Part shown: positions 34,330-42,172 of the stretch, piece after piece
Layout of the letters: the number at the start of each line of letters is the position of its first letter
How positions within the stretch are numbered: position 1 is the first letter of the stretch
From: Aquibium oceanicum
GTDB lineage: Bacteria; Pseudomonadota; Alphaproteobacteria; Rhizobiales; Rhizobiaceae
Assembly: GCF_001889605.1 (NCBI RefSeq)
Contig: NZ_CP018171.1
Span: 4,114,501 to 4,178,500 of the forward strand
DNA length: 64,000 nucleotides
Direction of reading: 5' to 3'
Notes under the pieces: generated by a model
Database searches by the model: none
What the model was told of the DNA's origin: nothing
The model's input: the letters and a program-made list of their open reading frames with translations, nothing else
Made by a program: the position numbers and the translations under genes

Positions 34330-34968
34330 TCAGGAAGCTTGCTTGTAGGAAAACGCGTCCGGCAGTCCGTTGCTCAGGACCGGAGCGTGCTGGTTGCGGC
34401 GGTTGCGGACGACGTCGAGCGTGTTGTCGTTGAACGTCAGCAGCGTCGCCACGACCTGCTGGCGGCCGTAGGTCCGCTGGTAGCCGAGCGGACGGGCGAG
34501 GAAGCTCAGTTGCAGCGCCCGCAGCACCCACATCGGCTCGAACTCGATGATCACCTGGTCCACCTCGTTCCGCAGACCCCATTCGACGAAGCCGGCGATG
34601 AGTTCCGTTCCGACGGTCGACACGCCGCGCCGGCCGTCGCGGAAGGCGGGCGCGACCGCGTAGCGCGTCAGTTCGTAGATGTTGGGTCCCTTCGGCGAGG
34701 TCCCTTCGCACAGATCCTGCAGCACGTCGGTCAGGAGATGCGGCTGGGTCGTGGGAAGCATCCGCTGGTACCCCGCAAGGCGGCCGTTGCGCATGCACAG
34801 ATGATGGACCGCCTCATCGTGATCGAACTGGTCGATCTCCATCTGGTCGGGCCGGCGCAGATCGTCCCATCCCATTTCCTCGACGAAGATCTGGTGGCGG
34901 AGGCGGTGGACCTCCTCCCACAGGTCGGGACGTTCGGTCAGTTCGGTCGTGGTCATTGCATAGATCAT
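34330..34968 (-). CDS. LuxI-type acyl-homoserine-lactone synthase
   Basis: The 212-residue protein is an autoinducer synthase that joins S-adenosylmethionine with an acyl chain. The invariant family residues are visible: R, F and W in LRHQIFVEEMGW, the two Asp of DQFDHDEAVH, R in GYQRMLPT, and E/R in YELTRYAV. AAGGAG lies seven bases before the ATG at 34968. It is transcribed away from dyads at 35025-35066 and lies between luxR and the crotonase gene, all on the minus strand. Confidence 0.93.
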   Translation of the reverse strand: MIYAMTTTELTERPDLWEEVHRLRHQIFVEEMGWDDLRRPDQMEIDQFDHDEAVHHLCMRNGRLAGYQRMLPTTQPHLLTDVLQDLCEGTSPKGPNIYELTRYAVAPAFRDGRRGVSTVGTELIAGFVEWGLRNEVDQVIIEFEPMWVLRALQLSFLARPLGYQRTYGRQQVVATLLTFNDNTLDVVRNRRNQHAPVLSNGLPDAFSYKQAS

Positions 34969-35024
34969 GGCGATCGCTCCTTGGTTGTGGCGCAAAAAAA
35001 CTACGATGCGCATCGCAACCGAGT

Positions 35025-35066
35025 ATTACGTGATCGCGTAATCAGGTTTCACCGGACCGGTGAAAC
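35025..35066. promoter_or_regulatory. Two dyads upstream of luxI, candidate lux box
   Basis: ATTACG-N6-CGTAAT (35025-35042) is an 18-bp dyad of lux-box size centred about 65 bases before the luxI start. GTTTCACCGG-A-CCGGTGAAAC (35046-35066) is a perfect 21-bp dyad next to it, in the gap after luxR. Either could bind the LuxR protein. The second could also be a transcript-end hairpin, but no T-run follows on the minus strand. Confidence 0.65.
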
Positions 35067-35166
35067 GGACGCTCGCGAAACATCGCGACGCACGAAGAAA
35101 CTCCGTCCGACAAATGCGGGCGAAGCGAGTGAAGATCGGGAGTTGGAGGCCCTTGGAGCGCGGAGG

Positions 35167-35898
35167 CTAGGAGATGTAGCCGAGCCGGATCGCTTCGGCG
35201 ACGGCATGCACGCGGTTCACCGCGCCGAGCTTGCGCTTGGCGTTGAGGAGATGCTTCTCCGAGGTATGTTCGGAAATTCCCAGTATCTGGGAAATCTCCC
35301 ACTCGGATTTCCCTTCCGCCGCCCATTTGAGACATTCCGTCTCGCGCGGCGTGAGGTCCGGCCGCCGGGCGAATATCTCATGGGCGTTCTGCAACTGGAG
35401 AGCCCGTCCAACCGCGTAGGTCGCGGCGAGTTCGATGACGCCGAGCGCTTCCGGCGAGATGTCGACCATCTCCCCGCCGAGCGACACCATCACGACCGTT
35501 CCCTCCAGGGTGATCAGAGGAAAGGCCAGCCCGTCGTTCAACTTGAACTCGCCGGCATCGCCCATGACGCGCTTCCCGCTGCGACCGACCTGCAGCCTGT
35601 CGGCCGCCGCGCTCCAGCGCACCAGCGAGGGTTGGCGCTTCATGTAGGTGACGACCGGGTCCTGGTCGACGTAATTGCGTGCAACGTAGCGCTCGAGCCA
35701 CGATTCGGGCCATTCGCACAGCATCGCATGGCTTCGCTGCCGCGACTTCGGCGTACCGGGGGAAGGCACCGTCCCGGCCATGAGCGCGGTGAGGCCGTAG
35801 TTTCCGGTCAGCCGGAGAAGGAGCCGGCTGACGCCCTCCGGCGTGGAGGCGTGCTCCAGGTCGTCGATGAACTGCAAAGTGTCGTCGAATTGCCCCAT
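35167..35898 (-). CDS. LuxR-type quorum-sensing transcriptional regulator
   Basis: The 243-residue protein has an N-terminal autoinducer-binding domain with the conserved W, Y and DP residues (WPESWLERYVARNYVDQDPVV) and a C-terminal LuxR helix-turn-helix (LTPRETECLKWAAEGKSEWEISQILGIS, then TSEKHLLNAKRKL). It should bind the signal made by the adjacent LuxI and act at dyads near luxI. The ATG at 35898 has GGAG seven bases upstream. Confidence 0.93.
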   Translation of the reverse strand: MGQFDDTLQFIDDLEHASTPEGVSRLLLRLTGNYGLTALMAGTVPSPGTPKSRQRSHAMLCEWPESWLERYVARNYVDQDPVVTYMKRQPSLVRWSAAADRLQVGRSGKRVMGDAGEFKLNDGLAFPLITLEGTVVMVSLGGEMVDISPEALGVIELAATYAVGRALQLQNAHEIFARRPDLTPRETECLKWAAEGKSEWEISQILGISEHTSEKHLLNAKRKLGAVNRVHAVAEAIRLGYIS

Positions 35899-35911
35899 CA
35901 ATGTCTCCGAC

Positions 35912-35933
35912 GCTATAGAAATCGATTTATAGC
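35912..35933. promoter_or_regulatory. 22-bp imperfect dyad upstream of luxR
   Basis: GCTATA and TATAGC flank GA plus the palindrome AATCGATT, 14 bases before the luxR start codon. The position at the ribosome site suggests an operator or a translational hairpin. It does not resemble the dyads before luxI. Confidence 0.45.
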
Positions 35934-36079
35934 GGGTGTGGCACCCAATGTTCCATTAACCCAAGGTTGCATTCGCGCGTGAACCACTCGAAATCATGAC
36001 ATCTCGCGGTTAGTTTCTATCTTGCGCCTCTGTGAACCCGATGGCAACGGAGTATTAGCTTGACGCGAAGGAATGGAAG

Positions 36080-36913
36080 TTGAAGCGAATAGTCTCGGCA
36101 CTGGCCCTCCTGGCAGCACTTCTGGGCCCTTCCGGGTCTGCCGAACCGACGATCCCGCATTTCTGGGATTCGCGCGAACGGCAACCGAAGCCGGAACTGT
36201 CGAATCTCCCGCGGCTCCGCTTCCTGACCACGATCGATTTCCCTCCCTTCAATTTCCTGGACGAGAGCGGGCGGCTGACCGGCTTCCACGTGGATCTCGC
36301 CCGCGCGATCTGCGCCAGGATAGACCTCACCGACACCTGCCAGATACAGGCGGTGCCATGGGAGGAACTGCCCCAGGCGCTGCGGGCCGGTGACGGTGAA
36401 GCCATCATCGCCGGACTTGCCATCAGCGCGGAGTCGCGCCAGCGCTTCGCCTTCTCGCGCCCCTATCTGCGACTGCCCGCCCGCTTTGTCATGCACAAAG
36501 GCAGCGCGGCCGAGGAACCGGTCTATGCCGGGCTCGAGGGCAAGCGCGTCGGCGTGATCGACGGTTCAGCGCACGAAAGGGCCCTGAGGGACCTCTTTCC
36601 CGGCGTCAGGGTCGTCACATACAGCCGGTCGGACTGGATGCTCGACGATCTTCGCGAAGGCAAGACCGATGCCGTGTTCGGCGACGGAATGCGGCTCTCG
36701 TTCTGGCTGGCCGGGACTGGCTCGCAGACCTGCTGCAGCTTCGCCGGCGGCCCCTATCTCCTTCCGGAGTACCTGGGAACGGGAATGGCGGTCGCCGTGG
36801 ATCCGGGAGACGAGCAACTGCTCGCGGCGATCAACTATGCGCTGCGCGAGATCGAGGCCGAAGGCACGTTCGCGGAACTCTACTTGCGATATTTTCCCCT
36901 CGGGTTCTTTTGA
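36080..36913 (+). CDS. Family 3 extracellular solute-binding protein
   Basis: The 277-residue protein begins with a signal peptide (MKRIVSALALLAALLGPSGSA) and has the amino-acid-type binding fold: LRFLTTIDFPPFNFLDESGRLTGFHVDLARAICARI, then IIAGLAISAESRQRFAFSRPYL, and a late Asp in GKTDAVFGD. No permease or ATPase lies beside it, so it is an orphan binding protein or a signalling receptor. It is divergent from luxR. Confidence 0.85.
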   Translation: MKRIVSALALLAALLGPSGSAEPTIPHFWDSRERQPKPELSNLPRLRFLTTIDFPPFNFLDESGRLTGFHVDLARAICARIDLTDTCQIQAVPWEELPQALRAGDGEAIIAGLAISAESRQRFAFSRPYLRLPARFVMHKGSAAEEPVYAGLEGKRVGVIDGSAHERALRDLFPGVRVVTYSRSDWMLDDLREGKTDAVFGDGMRLSFWLAGTGSQTCCSFAGGPYLLPEYLGTGMAVAVDPGDEQLLAAINYALREIEAEGTFAELYLRYFPLGFF

Positions 36914-36940
36914 CCGCTTGGCTAAACCCCGTACGTGGTT

Positions 36941-37357
36941 TCAGACGAGCGTCCGATGCCTGATGACGGCCGCCCTCTCGATGGCCGCCGCGGTCAGCGT
37001 GTCGATGCCGAGATGCCCTCGCAGGATCTGGAGGATGCGCAGTTCCTCCGGCCTGACGCGGCGATCCGCTGCGGCTATCTCCACCGCCACGGAATAGGCC
37101 GTGTCCCTAAGCCGGGCCGGTATGGCCTCGACGATCGAAGCCACGATGTCGTTGAGCGTCTCGTCCTGCTGAAGCACCTGGTGGCTCCTGCGGGCGACGT
37201 CGAGGAGGCTTTCGGGCTCGAAGTCGACGAACACCGGCATGGTCCGCACCACGGTTCCCATCTTTGCCAGTTCGCGGTCCGTCATGTTGCTGTCGGACGC
37301 GGACACCGCCACCATGATGTGGACGAGCGCTTCCTGAACGTTGGCCGGCTGGATCAA
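36941..37357 (-). CDS. TerB-like tellurite-resistance family protein
   Basis: The 138-residue all-helical protein resembles TerB: VQEALVHIMVAVSASDSNMTDRELAKM at the start and YSVAVEIAAADRRVRPEELRILQIL near the end, each with the acidic DxxxxxxE spacing that can bind metal. I use a TTG at 37357 because GAGGAG lies just upstream; the next ATG (37318) would cut the first helix. TerB domains occur in stress-response proteins; resistance to tellurite is not implied for a lone copy. Confidence 0.7.
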   Translation of the reverse strand: MIQPANVQEALVHIMVAVSASDSNMTDRELAKMGTVVRTMPVFVDFEPESLLDVARRSHQVLQQDETLNDIVASIVEAIPARLRDTAYSVAVEIAAADRRVRPEELRILQILRGHLGIDTLTAAAIERAAVIRHRTLV

Positions 37358-37489
37358 GATCGACTCCTCGGGTCTGCTGTCGTGGCGGGTACGTAGGAAC
37401 CGCACCCGCGTGCCGCAAGCAAAAACGCCCCGCGCGATTGACGCTTCGGCCGGCCATGCATAGACGAGGGCACAATCCGGATTGACGCC

Positions 37490-39142
37490 ATGACTGACAC
37501 GACCGAACACCTCGACCTCTCGCCCGCCATGCTGGAGGCCGCGGCCGAAAGCAAAGCCTGGCCCTTCGAGGAAGCGCGCAAGATCGTCGCCCGCTACGAC
37601 GGCAAGGCGTTCCCCGAAACGGTGCTGTTCGAGACTGGCTACGGCCCATCCGGGCTGCCGCATATCGGCACGTTCGGCGAGGTGGCGCGCACCACCATGG
37701 TCCGTCACGCCTTCCGCGTGCTGACTGGAGACAAGGTGCCGACGCGGCTGCTCTGCTTCTCCGACGACATGGACGGCATGCGCAAGATCCCGGACAACGT
37801 TCCCGACCGCTCGTTCCTGGAACCCCATCTGCACAAGCCGCTAACCGTAGTGCCCGACCCGTTCGGCGGCGGTTTCGAGAGTTTCGGCCACCACAACAAC
37901 GCCATGCTTCGCCGTTTCCTCGACGCCTTCGGCTTCGACTACGAGTTCGCCAGCGCCACCGACTACTATCGGTCCGGTCGCTTTGACGCGATCCTGAAGC
38001 GCGTGGCCGAGCGCTACGACGCCATCATGGCGATCATGCTGCCGACGCTCGGTGAAGAGCGCCGCGCCACCTATTCGCCCTTCCTGCCGATCTCGCCGAA
38101 GAGCGGCCGCGTGCTCTACGTGCCCATGAAAAAGGTCGATGCGCAGGCCGGCACCATCACCTTCGACGATGAGGACGGCACCGAGACCACGCTTCCGGTC
38201 ACCAGCGGCAATGTGAAGCTGCAGTGGAAGCCTGATTTCGGCGCGCGCTGGGCCGCCCTCGGTGTCGATTTCGAGATGTTCGGCAAGGACCACGGGCCCA
38301 ACATGGGCGTCTACGACCGCATTTGCGTGGCACTGGGCGGCAAGGCCCCCGAGCATTTCGTCTACGAGCTCTTCCTCGACGAGAACGGCCAGAAGATTTC
38401 CAAGTCGAAGGGCAACGGTCTCACCATCGACGAGTGGCTGACCTACGCCCCGACCGAGAGTCTGGCGCTCTACATGTTCCAGCGGCCGCGCCAGGCCAAG
38501 AAGCTCTATTTCGACGTCATTCCGCGCGCCGTCGACGAGTACTACCAGTTCCTCGCCGCCTATCAGCGCCAGGACTGGAAGGAAAGGCTCGGCAACCCGG
38601 TCTGGCACATCCATTCGGGCAATCCGCCGGCGATCGAACTGCCTGTCTCCTTCGCGCTGCTGCTCAATCTCGTCAGCGCGTCGAACGCGCACGACAAGTC
38701 CGTGCTATGGGGCTTCATCGCGCGACACGTGCCGGGCGTGACGCCGCAGACCCATCCGGAACTCGACCGGCTGGTCGGACATGCGATCCGCTATTTCGAG
38801 GACTTCGTCAAACCCGCCAAGACCTTCCGCGACCCTGACGGCGTCGAGGCGGCGGCACTCGAAGCGTTGTCGCAGAGGCTCGCGGCATTGCCGCCGGACG
38901 CCGACGGCGAGACGATCCAGAACGCCGCCCTCGACGTAGCGCGCGGGATCGAACGCTACCAGGATCATTCCAAGAAGAGCCCGACTGGCGGACCGGGCGT
39001 ATCGGTCGCCTTCTTCCAGATGATCTACCAGGTGCTTCTCGGGCAGGAACGCGGCCCGCGCTTCGGCTCGTTCGCGGCGCTCTACGGCATTGCCGAGACC
39101 CGCAACCTGATCAGCGAGCGGCTCGCTTCGGTGGCTGCCTAA
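37490..39142 (+). CDS. lysK: Lysyl-tRNA synthetase, class I
   Basis: The 550-residue enzyme charges tRNA-Lys. It is the class I form, which most alphaproteobacteria have in place of the class II enzyme. The nucleotide-binding motifs are [10 protein letters not shown] (HIGH-like) near residue 55 and KISKSKGNG (KMSKS) near 302. The zinc-free helical anticodon-binding part fills the C terminus. The stop overlaps the convergent nuclease-fold gene by four bases. Many databases call this gene lysS or lysK. Confidence 0.95.
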   Translation: MTDTTEHLDLSPAMLEAAAESKAWPFEEARKIVARYDGKAFPETVLFETGYGPSGLPHIGTFGEVARTTMVRHAFRVLTGDKVPTRLLCFSDDMDGMRKIPDNVPDRSFLEPHLHKPLTVVPDPFGGGFESFGHHNNAMLRRFLDAFGFDYEFASATDYYRSGRFDAILKRVAERYDAIMAIMLPTLGEERRATYSPFLPISPKSGRVLYVPMKKVDAQAGTITFDDEDGTETTLPVTSGNVKLQWKPDFGARWAALGVDFEMFGKDHGPNMGVYDRICVALGGKAPEHFVYELFLDENGQKISKSKGNGLTIDEWLTYAPTESLALYMFQRPRQAKKLYFDVIPRAVDEYYQFLAAYQRQDWKERLGNPVWHIHSGNPPAIELPVSFALLLNLVSASNAHDKSVLWGFIARHVPGVTPQTHPELDRLVGHAIRYFEDFVKPAKTFRDPDGVEAAALEALSQRLAALPPDADGETIQNAALDVARGIERYQDHSKKSPTGGPGVSVAFFQMIYQVLLGQERGPRFGSFAALYGIAETRNLISERLASVAA

Positions 39143-39963
39143 TAGAGCCCCTTGGGCTCGCGCAGGAACGGCTCGATCGCGGCCGGGCGCGGCGCCGGCT
39201 CTTCGGCCGACGGGGCAGGAACGGCGTCGACGGCTCCATCCGTTGCGGCAACGGGCGGCAAGGGCTGCCCCTCCGCGACGGGCTCTTCCGGTTGCCCGCT
39301 TCCGGGAAGCTTTTCGGGACCCGGCCCGAAGATGCCGCGGCGCTCGGCGAGCGCCTCGTTCTGCTGCGCGGCATAGGGGCCGGTACTGGACACCTTGGCC
39401 CAGCCATTTGCCACCAGCCAAGCGCCGAGGTCCTGCGAGCCGAGCCGGCAGGCGACTGAAAGGCGGGCGGGAAGCTCGCCTTCGGGAATGTCGCAATCGA
39501 GCGCGCGCCCGCGCAGCAACGAACGGAACGCGGTGCGGGCCGCCATTCCGCAAGGCCACTCACCGTTGCTGCCCTGACACATGTGATCCGGCTCGACGAT
39601 CTCGATGCCGGCGATCGCGATGACCATGCCTTGCGCCTCCACCCGGCCGGCGGCCGTCGCGACCGGGCGGAAGATCATGTTCCTGTCGTCCGCCTCCCCG
39701 CCGCTTCTCTTCGCCGCAGCAGGCGAAGGCGGTGCGGCCGGACCGATGTCGCTCAGCGGCGCGCGCGGATCGGTCCGCCGCAGTTCACCGCCGACCTCGG
39801 GCGGTGCGATGAGATCCGGCGCGATCTGGCGGACTCGGGGCGAAGCGCCGCGTTCAGCCTGCGCCATCTGGAACACTTGCAGGTCCCCATCATGAGGCTG
39901 CCCGGCCAATGCCGCAGAGGCTGTCGCGGCCAGGAGTGCCGTCACAAGCAGTTTTTGAAGCAC
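39139..39963 (-). CDS. Thermonuclease-fold (SNase-like) secreted protein, probably degenerate
   Basis: The 274-residue protein has a signal peptide ([20 protein letters not shown]), a Pro/Ala-rich linker, an SNase-like OB-fold (about residues 105-210) and a Pro/Ala/Glu-rich tail. In the segment [12 protein letters not shown], equivalent to the usual R-L-x-GIDxPE of staphylococcal nuclease relatives, the catalytic Arg appears to be Ala, so nuclease activity is doubtful. The GTG at 39963 begins the signal peptide and lies two bases after the stop of the upstream S24 gene, so the pair is coupled. Confidence 0.75.
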   Translation of the reverse strand: MLQKLLVTALLAATASAALAGQPHDGDLQVFQMAQAERGASPRVRQIAPDLIAPPEVGGELRRTDPRAPLSDIGPAAPPSPAAAKRSGGEADDRNMIFRPVATAAGRVEAQGMVIAIAGIEIVEPDHMCQGSNGEWPCGMAARTAFRSLLRGRALDCDIPEGELPARLSVACRLGSQDLGAWLVANGWAKVSSTGPYAAQQNEALAERRGIFGPGPEKLPGSGQPEEPVAEGQPLPPVAATDGAVDAVPAPSAEEPAPRPAAIEPFLREPKGLY

Positions 39964-39965
39964 GT

Positions 39966-40631
39966 TTACTGGCTCGCCCATACGATGCGCGCGATCCATT
40001 CCACCTCGCCCATCGGCACGGTCCTGCGCGGATGCTCGCGGTTGAGCGAAAGAAGTTCGACGCTCTTGCTGGTCTGCCTGGCGAGAATCTTGGCCGTCAC
40101 CTCACCGGCGGTGGTCTTGACGACGACACGATCGCCCTTGCGGATCGTCGCCCCCGGCTCCACGATCAGCACGTCGCCGTCGCGATAGAGCGGCAGCATG
40201 GAATCGCCCTGCACCCCGAGCGCATAGGCGCCCTCGCTGGAGCGTTCCGGGATCTCCACCAAGTCCCAGCCCTGCCCCGCCGGAAAACCGGCATCGTCGA
40301 AGAAGCCGCCGGCGCCGGCCTGCGCGAAACCGATCAGCGGCACGGACGGACGCTGCACGGGCAGCGGGCGATCCGGAACGGCATTCGCCGGTTTGGGCCG
40401 CGCCGGTTCGACCAGTTCCATGAACTCGTCGAGCGTCGCCCCGGTCGCCTCCATGATCTTGGCAAGCGATTCGGTCGATGGCCAGCGCGGACGTCCGTCG
40501 GCCGAAAGCCGCTTCGACTTGTTGAAGGCGGTCGAATCAAGCCCCGCCCGCTTCGCCAGTCCCGAAGCGGAGAGGGAATAGCGCTCGGCAAGCGCGTCAA
40601 TCGCGGCCCACACGCGGTCATGCGAGAGCAT
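39966..40631 (-). CDS. S24 (LexA-like) helix-turn-helix regulator
   Basis: The 221-residue protein joins an N-terminal helix-turn-helix (LSASGLAKRAGLDSTAFNKS) to a C-terminal LexA/signal-peptidase-like domain. The Ala-Gly cleavage site is visible in GFAQAGAGGF, the Ser nucleophile in VQGDSMLPLYRDGD and the Lys base in RVVVKTTAGEV. Such proteins cleave themselves under stress or act as phage-type repressors. No phage genes are near. GAGGGAG precedes the ATG at 40631. It is widespread in Rhizobiales as a host gene. Confidence 0.88.
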   Translation of the reverse strand: MLSHDRVWAAIDALAERYSLSASGLAKRAGLDSTAFNKSKRLSADGRPRWPSTESLAKIMEATGATLDEFMELVEPARPKPANAVPDRPLPVQRPSVPLIGFAQAGAGGFFDDAGFPAGQGWDLVEIPERSSEGAYALGVQGDSMLPLYRDGDVLIVEPGATIRKGDRVVVKTTAGEVTAKILARQTSKSVELLSLNREHPRRTVPMGEVEWIARIVWASQ

Positions 40632-40713
40632 GCGACTCCCTCGATTCCACAGGAAAAAATACCTTTTCGCGAGTTCTAGCGTCCCGGTCCCGCCTTGTCC
40701 ATACGAGCCGTGG

Positions 40714-41337
40714 CTAGACGTCGGAACTGAAAGGCCTCCGCCCGCTCGCCAGGGCCCGGTCCAGCATGTCGAGCCGGTCCTGGCCCCAGAAGGGCTCGCC
40801 GTTGAGGACGAAAGACGGCACGCCAGTGGCGTCACGGGCGATAGCGTCCTCGGTGTTCCTGGCACGCATCGCCGCGATCTCGGGCGTCTGCGCCCGCTCC
40901 AGAACCGCCGCTGGATCGAATCCCGAATGCGCCAGCAGCGGCGACAGCGTCTCTTCCTCGGCGATGTCCTTCTCCTGCGCCCAGACCGCCGCGAAGACGT
41001 GGCCCATGTAGTCCATGGGATCGCCGCCATCGGCCAGGATGGCGCAGATTGTGTGGTCGGCCAGCGCGGGATTGGTCGGAAAATGCTTCGGCTTCAGGTT
41101 TAGCGTCTTGCCGCGAAGCTCGGCGTAGCGTTGGAGTTCGATGAACCGATAGCGCTGGCGCACCGCCGCCCGGTCGGCAAGTCCCACCTGCCCCGAAACC
41201 TTGAACATCTCGGCGAGGTTGAGGGGGCGCGGCACGAGGGTCGCCCCACGCCGAGCCGCGATCTCGCGTGCCGCCTCATGCCCGAGATAGGCCCAGGGCG
41301 ACACGCAGGTGAGAAAGTAGTCGATGGTGACGGGCAT
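40714..41337 (-). CDS. 2-hydroxychromene-2-carboxylate isomerase family (DsbA-like thioredoxin fold)
   Basis: The 207-residue protein has the kappa-class GST/DsbA fold: IDYFLTCVSPWAYLGHEAA with Ser-Pro-Trp in the place of the thiol motif, a helical insert, and TGVPSFVLNGEPFWGQDRLDML at the end, where cis-Pro binds glutathione in relatives. Members isomerise 2-hydroxychromene-2-carboxylate in naphthalene breakdown, but no such pathway is visible here, so the substrate is open. Confidence 0.82.
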   Translation of the reverse strand: MPVTIDYFLTCVSPWAYLGHEAAREIAARRGATLVPRPLNLAEMFKVSGQVGLADRAAVRQRYRFIELQRYAELRGKTLNLKPKHFPTNPALADHTICAILADGGDPMDYMGHVFAAVWAQEKDIAEEETLSPLLAHSGFDPAAVLERAQTPEIAAMRARNTEDAIARDATGVPSFVLNGEPFWGQDRLDMLDRALASGRRPFSSDV

Positions 41338-41397
41338 GGATGGGTTTCCTTTGATTTCGGGCGCACCTTAGGAGGTGCGGGCCCACCTCGCAAAGCC

Positions 41398-41943
41398 TCA
41401 GGTGGCTACTTTTGCCAGTTTCCGCAGCCCGGTATGCGAGGCCATGAAGATCCGCTCCTCCTCGCTCGGCGGGCGCGGCTGGATATCCTGCCCCAGGGTA
41501 TGCACGATTTCCTGGATCGGCACGAAGCGACGGTTGCGGAAATCGTAGACGCCGGCCGTCGTCATCACCAGCGCTGCTGTCTGTCCGTCCTCCAGCACGA
41601 AGCGGTGGCGGCCGATGACCTGCGTGTCCTCCCAGGTCTCCACCGTGGATACGACCTCGAAGCGCTTCCAGAGCCTGACCTCGCGGACGTACACCGCCTG
41701 CAGCCCGCCCATCATCGGCGCCCAGCCATTCTTGCGCGCCAGCCCCAGCAGGCCGGCGCGCAGGAAGATGTCGATGCGGCCGACGTCGGCCAGCATCATG
41801 TAGCGCGCGTTGTTGAGGTGGAGATTGGAATCGATGTCGGTCGGCAGGCAGCGGAATGTCAGCCTGCTCTCCTCGCCCATGCGGTAGGGTCCGCGCGAGC
41901 GCGCTGTCAGCACCATGCGGGCCAGACGTGCCCAGACATACAT
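41398..41943 (-). CDS. Hotdog-fold thioesterase
   Basis: The 181-residue protein shows the 4HBT pattern of the THEM6-like group: FRCLPTDIDSNLHLNNARYMMLADVGRIDIF, with the NN and Asp of the active region, then FEVVSTVETWEDTQVIGRHRFV. AAGGAG before the ATG at 41943 sets the start; the longer frame upstream is excluded. It probably hydrolyses acyl-CoA thioesters. It is the last gene before the beta-oxidation block. Confidence 0.82.
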   Translation of the reverse strand: MYVWARLARMVLTARSRGPYRMGEESRLTFRCLPTDIDSNLHLNNARYMMLADVGRIDIFLRAGLLGLARKNGWAPMMGGLQAVYVREVRLWKRFEVVSTVETWEDTQVIGRHRFVLEDGQTAALVMTTAGVYDFRNRRFVPIQEIVHTLGQDIQPRPPSEEERIFMASHTGLRKLAKVAT

Positions 41944-42172
41944 GAACTGCTCCTTGCATGGCGCGACGCGCTTCCCTCCGACTTGTGGAGAGTGGCCAGG
42001 GGTTGGGGGGGCGGCCCGAAGGGCCAACCCGAAAACCAACCCCGCTGCGCTTTTGAAGTCTGATCCCGCACTGGCGGTGCGGCGCCCCCCCTGCCTTCCT
42101 GCAACCGGAGGAAGTGGTCGGCGCCGAGCCAGGTCGTCCGGCCTGGCTCGGCGGAGGAACGTCAGCGGCGGC

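Noticed and set aside
32332-35982. A 1216-codon open frame on the plus strand across the glycosyltransferase, crotonase, luxI and luxR genes
   Set aside because: It is a high-GC shadow of four well-recognised minus-strand genes. Its translation has no domain and is rich in Arg/Gly/His.
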